From assembly GCF_032118995.1 (NCBI RefSeq), contig NC_092666.1, positions 3,112,001-3,176,000 on the forward strand: DNA of 64,000 nt. The letters are read 5' to 3'. Shown one piece after another: positions 58,945 to 64,000 of this stretch; positions within the stretch are counted from its first letter, which is position 1; each line of letters starts with the position of its first letter. This stretch comes from Asterias amurensis (lineage: Eukaryota > Echinodermata > Asteroidea > Forcipulatida > Asteriidae). The notes under the pieces were generated by a model, which was given only the letters and a program-made list of their open reading frames with translations, was not told the origin of the DNA and ran no database searches. The translations under genes were made by a program, and so were the position numbers.

Positions 58945-61900
58945 AGTAACGTAGTCGACTCTCTCTGCATTTGTTTTGAAAAAGAAAATCGTTAAACCAA
59001 AATACCGTACGTAATTAACAAATAATTTAATCATTAAGACCATTTCATAACACATCTAAATATTCCGTTGAGCTAATTAGAACAACAAATTTGTTCCTAG
59101 TTTTACCATTTAATATATTGTTTGGGGTTTGTCTCTTTTGAAGGGAATTTTTACTAACTAAATCAACGTACTTAGTCACTTTAAAACAAAATGTACCTCA
59201 CAAAATTGACAAATAATTAATTTTGAGTGTTTGATCATCAAGACCATTTCATAACAGATTGAAATATTCCGTTGCAGCTAATTACACCATCTAATTGGTG
59301 TCTAATTAAACCACTTTATATGTTGTGGGTTTTGTCTAATTTGAAGTGAATTTTTATCAAAGAAATAACGTAAGTAGTCACTTTAAAACAAAATGTACCT
59401 TAGATAATTAACAAATAATTAATTTTGAGTGTTTAATCATTAAGACCATTTCATAACACATTGAAATATTCCGTTGCAGCTAATTAGACCATGTAATTAG
59501 TTCTTAAATAAAACACTTTATAAGTTGTGGGTTTTGTCTCATTTGAAGGGAATTTTTAATCAAAGAAATAACGTAAGTAGTCACTTTAAAACAAAATGTA
59601 CCTCACATAAATAACAAATAGTTACTTTGTAGTGTTTAATCATTAAGACCATTTCATAACACATTGAAATATTCCGTTGCAGCTAATTAGACCAACGAAT
59701 AAGTTCTTAAATAAACCACTTTATATGTTGTGGGTTTTGTCTAATTTGAAGTGAGTTTTTATCAAAGAAATAACGTAAGTAGTCACTTTAAAACAAAATG
59801 TACCTTACATGATTAACAAATAATTAATTTTGAGTGTTTAATCATTATTACCATTTCATAACACATTGAAATATTCCGTTGCAGCTAATTAGACCATGTA
59901 ATTAGTTCTTAAATAAAACACTTTATAAGTTGTGGGTTTTGTCTCATTTGAAGGGAATTTTTAATCAAAGAAATAACGTAAGTAGTCACTTTAAAACAAA
60001 ATGTACCTCACATAATTAACAAATAGTTACTTTTTAGTGTTTAATCATTAAGACCATTTCATAACACATTGAAATATTCCGTTGCAGCTAATTAGACCAA
60101 CGAATAAGTTCTTAAATAAACCACTTTATATGTTGTGGGTGTTGTCTAATTTGAAGTGAATTTTTATCAAAGAAATAACGTAAGTAGTCACTTTAAAACA
60201 AAATGTACCTCACATAATTAACAAATAGTTACTTTTTAGTGTTTAATCATTAAGACCATTTATAAACACATTGAAATATTTCGTTGCAGCTAATTAGACT
60301 AACGAATAAGTTCTTAAATAAACCACTTTGTATGTTGTGGGTTTTGTCTCTTTTGAAGGGAATTTTTATCAAAAAAATAGCGTAAATGGTCACTTTAAAA
60401 CAAAATGTACTTCATATAATTAACAATTAATCACTTTTCTGTGTTTAATCATTAGGACCATTTAACAACACATTGAAATATTCCGTTGCAGCCAATTAGA
60501 CCATGTAATTAGATCTTAAATAAAACACTTTATATGTTGTGGGTTTTGTCTCTTTTGAAGGGAATTTTTAATCAAAGAAATAACGTAAGTAGTCACTTTA
60601 AAACAAAATGTACCTCACATAATTAACAAATAGTCACTTTTTAGTGTTTAATCATTAAGACCATTTCATAACACATTGAAATATTCCGTTGCAGCTAATT
60701 ACACCAACTAATTAGTTCTTAAATAAAACACTTTATATGTTGTGGGTTTTGTCTCATTTGAAGTGAATGTTTATCAAAGAAATAACGTAAGTAGTCACTT
60801 TAAAACAAAATGTACCTTACATAATTAACAAATAATTAATTTTGAGTGTTTAATCATTAAGACCATTTCATAACACATTGAAATATTCCGTTGCAGCTTA
60901 TTAGACCATCTAATTGGTGCCTAATTAAACCACTTTATATGCTATGGGTTTTGTCTCATTTGAAGGGAATTTTGTCCAGCCCAAAATAGCTAAAGTAGTC
61001 ACTTTAAAACAAAATGTACCTTACATGATTAACAAATAATTAATTTTGAGTGTTTAATCATTAAGACCATTTCATAACACATTGAAATATTCCGTTGCAG
61101 CTAATTAGACCATGTAATTAGATCTTAAATAAAACACTTTATATGTTGTGGGTTTTGTCTCTTTTGAAGGGAATTTTTAATCAAAGAAATAACGTAAGTA
61201 GTCACTTTAAAACAAAATGTACCTCACATAATTAACAAATAGTCACTTTTTAGTGTTTAATCATTAAGACCATTTCATAACACATTGAAATATTCCGTTG
61301 CAGCTAATTACACCAACTAATTAGTTCTTAAATAAAACACTTTATATGTTGTGGGATTTGTCTCATTTGAAGTGAATTTTTATCAAAGAAATAACGTAAG
61401 TAGTCACTTTAAAACAAAATGTACCTTACATAATTAACAAATATTTAATTTTGAGTGTTTAATCATTAAGACCATTTCATAACACATTGAAATATTCCGT
61501 TGCAGCTAATTAGACCAACGAATAAGTTCTTAAATAAACCACTTTATATGTTGTGGGTTTTGTCTAATTTGAAGTGAGTTTTTATCAAAGAAATAACGTA
61601 AGTAGTCACTTTAAAACAAAATGTACCTTACATGATTAACAAATAATTAATTTTGAGTGTTTAATCATTAAGACCATTTCATAACACATTGAAATATTCC
61701 GTTGCAGCTAATTAGACCATGTAATTAGTTCTTAAATAAAACACTTTGTAAGTTGTGGGTTTTGTCTCATTTGAAGGGAATTTTTAATCAAAGAAATAAC
61801 GTAAGTAGTCACTTTAAAACAAAATGTACCTCACATAATTAACAAATAGTTACTTTTTAGTGTTTAAACATTAAGACCATTTCATAACACATCGAAACAT

Positions 61901-62800
61901 TCCGTTGCAGCTAATTACACCAACTAATTAGTTCTTAAATAAAACACTTTATATGTTGTGGGTTTTTTCTAATTTGAAGGGAATTTTTAATCAAAGAAAT
62001 AACGTAAGTAGTCACTTTAAAACAAAATGTACTTCATATAATTAACAAATTGTTACTTTTTAGTGTTTAATCATTAAGACCATTTCGTAACACATCGAAA
62101 AATTCCGTTGCACCTTATTAGACCATCTAATTGGTGCCTAATTAAACCACTTTATATGCTATGGGTTTTGTCTCATTTGAAGGGAATTTTGTCCAGCCTA
62201 AAATAGCGCAAGTAGTCACTTTAAAACAAAATGTACCTCTCCTAATTAACAAATAATCAACTTTTGCAGTTTAATCATTAAGACCATTTCATAACACATT
62301 GAAATATTCTGTTGCAGCTAATTATACCAGCTAATTATACTTCTTAAATAAACCAAGGAAGTGCATTTTTCTAATCAAATAAATAACTTGTAGTCGCTTT
62401 AAAACTATATGTACCACACATAATTATCAAGTATGGAATTGTTAGTGTAAAATTACTAAGAAAACTTAATAAAACGTCTTAATATTTCGTTGCAGCAAAT
62501 TTGACCCACTAATAAGTGTACAACTACACCCTTTTGTGATTGTGTTTGTTTGTTTGTAGCTGATTAGGCCCGCCGTGAACTTCTTTATTTTATGTGAATG
62601 TGTTTTATATTTCTTTAATGACATCTAACGAAATAATGTAGTCGCTTTAAAGTAATACGACTTCACGTAATTAGCAAGTATTTAATGTTGGTCTTTACTC
62701 ATTAAGACCATTCAACAACGCATTTATTTATTCCGCTGCAGCTAACTACACCAAATAATTAGTTCATAATGACACAACTTTATATAATGGTCTGGGTTTA
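58945..62800. repeat. Satellite array, ~202-base monomers, about 17-19 copies
   Basis: The anchor ccgttgcagct appears at about 59269, 59471, 59674, 59876, 60079, then every 202-204 bases to about 62311, with diverged copies at both edges (59068, 62490, 62734). Central monomers are nearly identical. Monomer subtypes (accaacgaataag, accatgtaattag, acaccaactaattag, accatctaattgg) recur in blocks. Nearly all carry ttccgttgcag and aataacgtaagtagtcac. The sequence is AT-rich with stops in all frames. Confidence 0.95.
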
Positions 62801-63233
62801 AAGTCGTTTAAAGAGAATTTCACACCAAAAAATAAAAAATAAAAAATATTTGTTTATGTTTGCGCATTAAGACTACTCCATAACACTTGTTGTTTTAAAT
62901 TAATTGTTTTTCCAAATCTGAAAGGTATAAGGGTATTCACTGCCCTTTTAATATCAATACATAAAATGTTTACACTCCATTCGTTGTTAAAATGTAAAGA
63001 AAAAAGTTCGACAACCCGCAGCATCAACAAATGCACCTACCCACCTTCCACTTGACCGTTTACATCATCATAATAATTGTATAGCCTAATGATCGATGCG
63101 TTTAAAGACCATGATGATAACAATTACTACAAGTGTGCCTACCCTTTTAAACAAAACTGCAAAACGTGTTTAACCTTAAACATTTGCTGCAATTCTAGTG
63201 TAAGTGTAAAAATACACTTATGAACAGGGTGTT

Positions 63234-63620
63234 TTAAAGGCAGTGGACACTATTGGTAATTACTCAAAATAATTATTAGCATAAAATATTTCTTGGTGAC
63301 GAGTAATGGGGAGAGGTTGATGGTATAAAACATTGTGAGAAACGGCTCCCTCTGAAGTACCGAGGTTTTCGAGTAAGAAGTAATTTTCCATGAATTTGAT
63401 TTCGAGACCTCAGATTTAGAATTTGAGATCTCGAAATCAACCATCTAAACGCACACAACTTCGTGTGACAAGGGTGTTTTTTTCTTTCATTTTTATCTCG
63501 CAAATTCGATGACCGATTGAGCTCAAATTTTCACAGGTTTGTTATTTTATGCATATGTTGAGATATACCAAATGTAAAGGCTAGTCTTTGACAATTACCA
63601 ATAGTGTCCACTGCCTTTAA
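63234..63620. mobile_element. TTAA-flanked MITE, family T1
   Basis: TTAA at 63234-63237 and 63617-63620 with inverted aggcagtggacactattgg ends; well preserved. From 63621 to the window end I see no supported gene. Confidence 0.9.
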
Positions 63621-64000
63621 GCGCATGGCAATAAACGGATGTCTAGTTCGACGTCTCACATACTCTTTGTAATAACTTTCAACTTTAACGTGATGTCTCA
63701 AACTTACCAATTGAGTACTGCTGATATGCAAAAGAAACAACAACTTGCTTATTTATAGACCAAGAAAAATTGGATGAGGTAAGTGTCTGAAAATGTCCTC
63801 AAGTTGCCATAAAAAAGTACAACTTAAAAAAAAAACAGGTGTGTCTCATAAAAATGTATTGTGAAAACTACGGTGTTGTTAGTTTTCTTAGTTTTAAGAA
63901 GAACAGACAAACCTTAGTATGAATAAAATGACTCCTTTTCCTCGAACCTGAGAGTGCAATTTGATGCATCAAAGGGTTGTTTAATGTTAGCCTGCATTGA

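Noticed and set aside
58945..62800. CRISPR-like array
   Set aside because: Direct repeats are ~202 bases with no short repeat/unique spacer pattern, and the genome is animal; it is a satellite.
63760..63779. 20-base microexon between tttatag and gtaagt on the plus strand
   Set aside because: In the phase required by the possible exon at 58879-58895 it gives an immediate stop, and no other partner exon is seen.

Overview
The window looks like animal nuclear DNA, most probably from an echinoderm such as a sea star. That assignment is an inference from three things: the genes are split by GT-AG introns of 0.2-3 kb, the proteins read as deuterostome-like, and most intergenic and intronic DNA consists of short palindromic elements and tRNA-derived repeats. 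There is no bacterial or phage content and no CRISPR array. Three conserved housekeeping genes can be read end to end. Their reading frames stay open across every proposed splice junction.

Layout. Positions 1-18174 hold the 3' part of an unrecognised plus-strand gene. Its small exons (105-206, 5102-5155) sit in one shared splice phase, and there are several candidate alternative 3' ends (3970-4177, 8421-8568, and 17449-17540 joined to 18116-18174). They are separated by palindromic elements and three large tandem arrays. Positions 19225-28500 hold RRP1 on the minus strand (11 coding exons, 763 codons), a nucleolar protein of 60S ribosome biogenesis. Positions 28929-38381 hold VPS26C (DSCR3) on the plus strand (7 exons, 296 codons), the arrestin-fold subunit of the Retriever recycling complex. 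These two genes are head to head across 428 bp, and the RRP1 start codon overlaps a YY1-like motif. Positions 38382-43115 are repeat-rich intergenic DNA. Positions 43116-58590 hold ATP6V1A on the minus strand (14 coding exons plus a 5' leader exon, 618 codons), the catalytic A subunit of the vacuolar proton ATPase. Upstream of it lie a GC-rich promoter with a short repeated motif, a perfect 27-bp hairpin, a possible tiny divergent first exon (58879-58895), and a satellite of about 202-bp monomers (58945-62800).

The three named genes are not one pathway. They are constitutive genes for ribosome assembly, endosomal recycling and organelle acidification. The most unusual content is sequence the genes and common repeats do not explain. 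(1) Exon ends have been copied into tandem arrays: the RRP1 last exon downstream of the gene, and the ATP6V1A exon-11 end with its splice donor inside the following intron. (2) A 1.6-kb inverted-repeat element in an ATP6V1A intron carries a 5S rRNA-like block and a tandem array. (3) Several palindromic families share TTAA flanks, and one nested insertion gives direct evidence for a TTAA target duplication. (4) The satellite repeats both a splice-acceptor-like and a splice-donor-like sequence in nearly every monomer. I found no clear new enzymatic or defence system.
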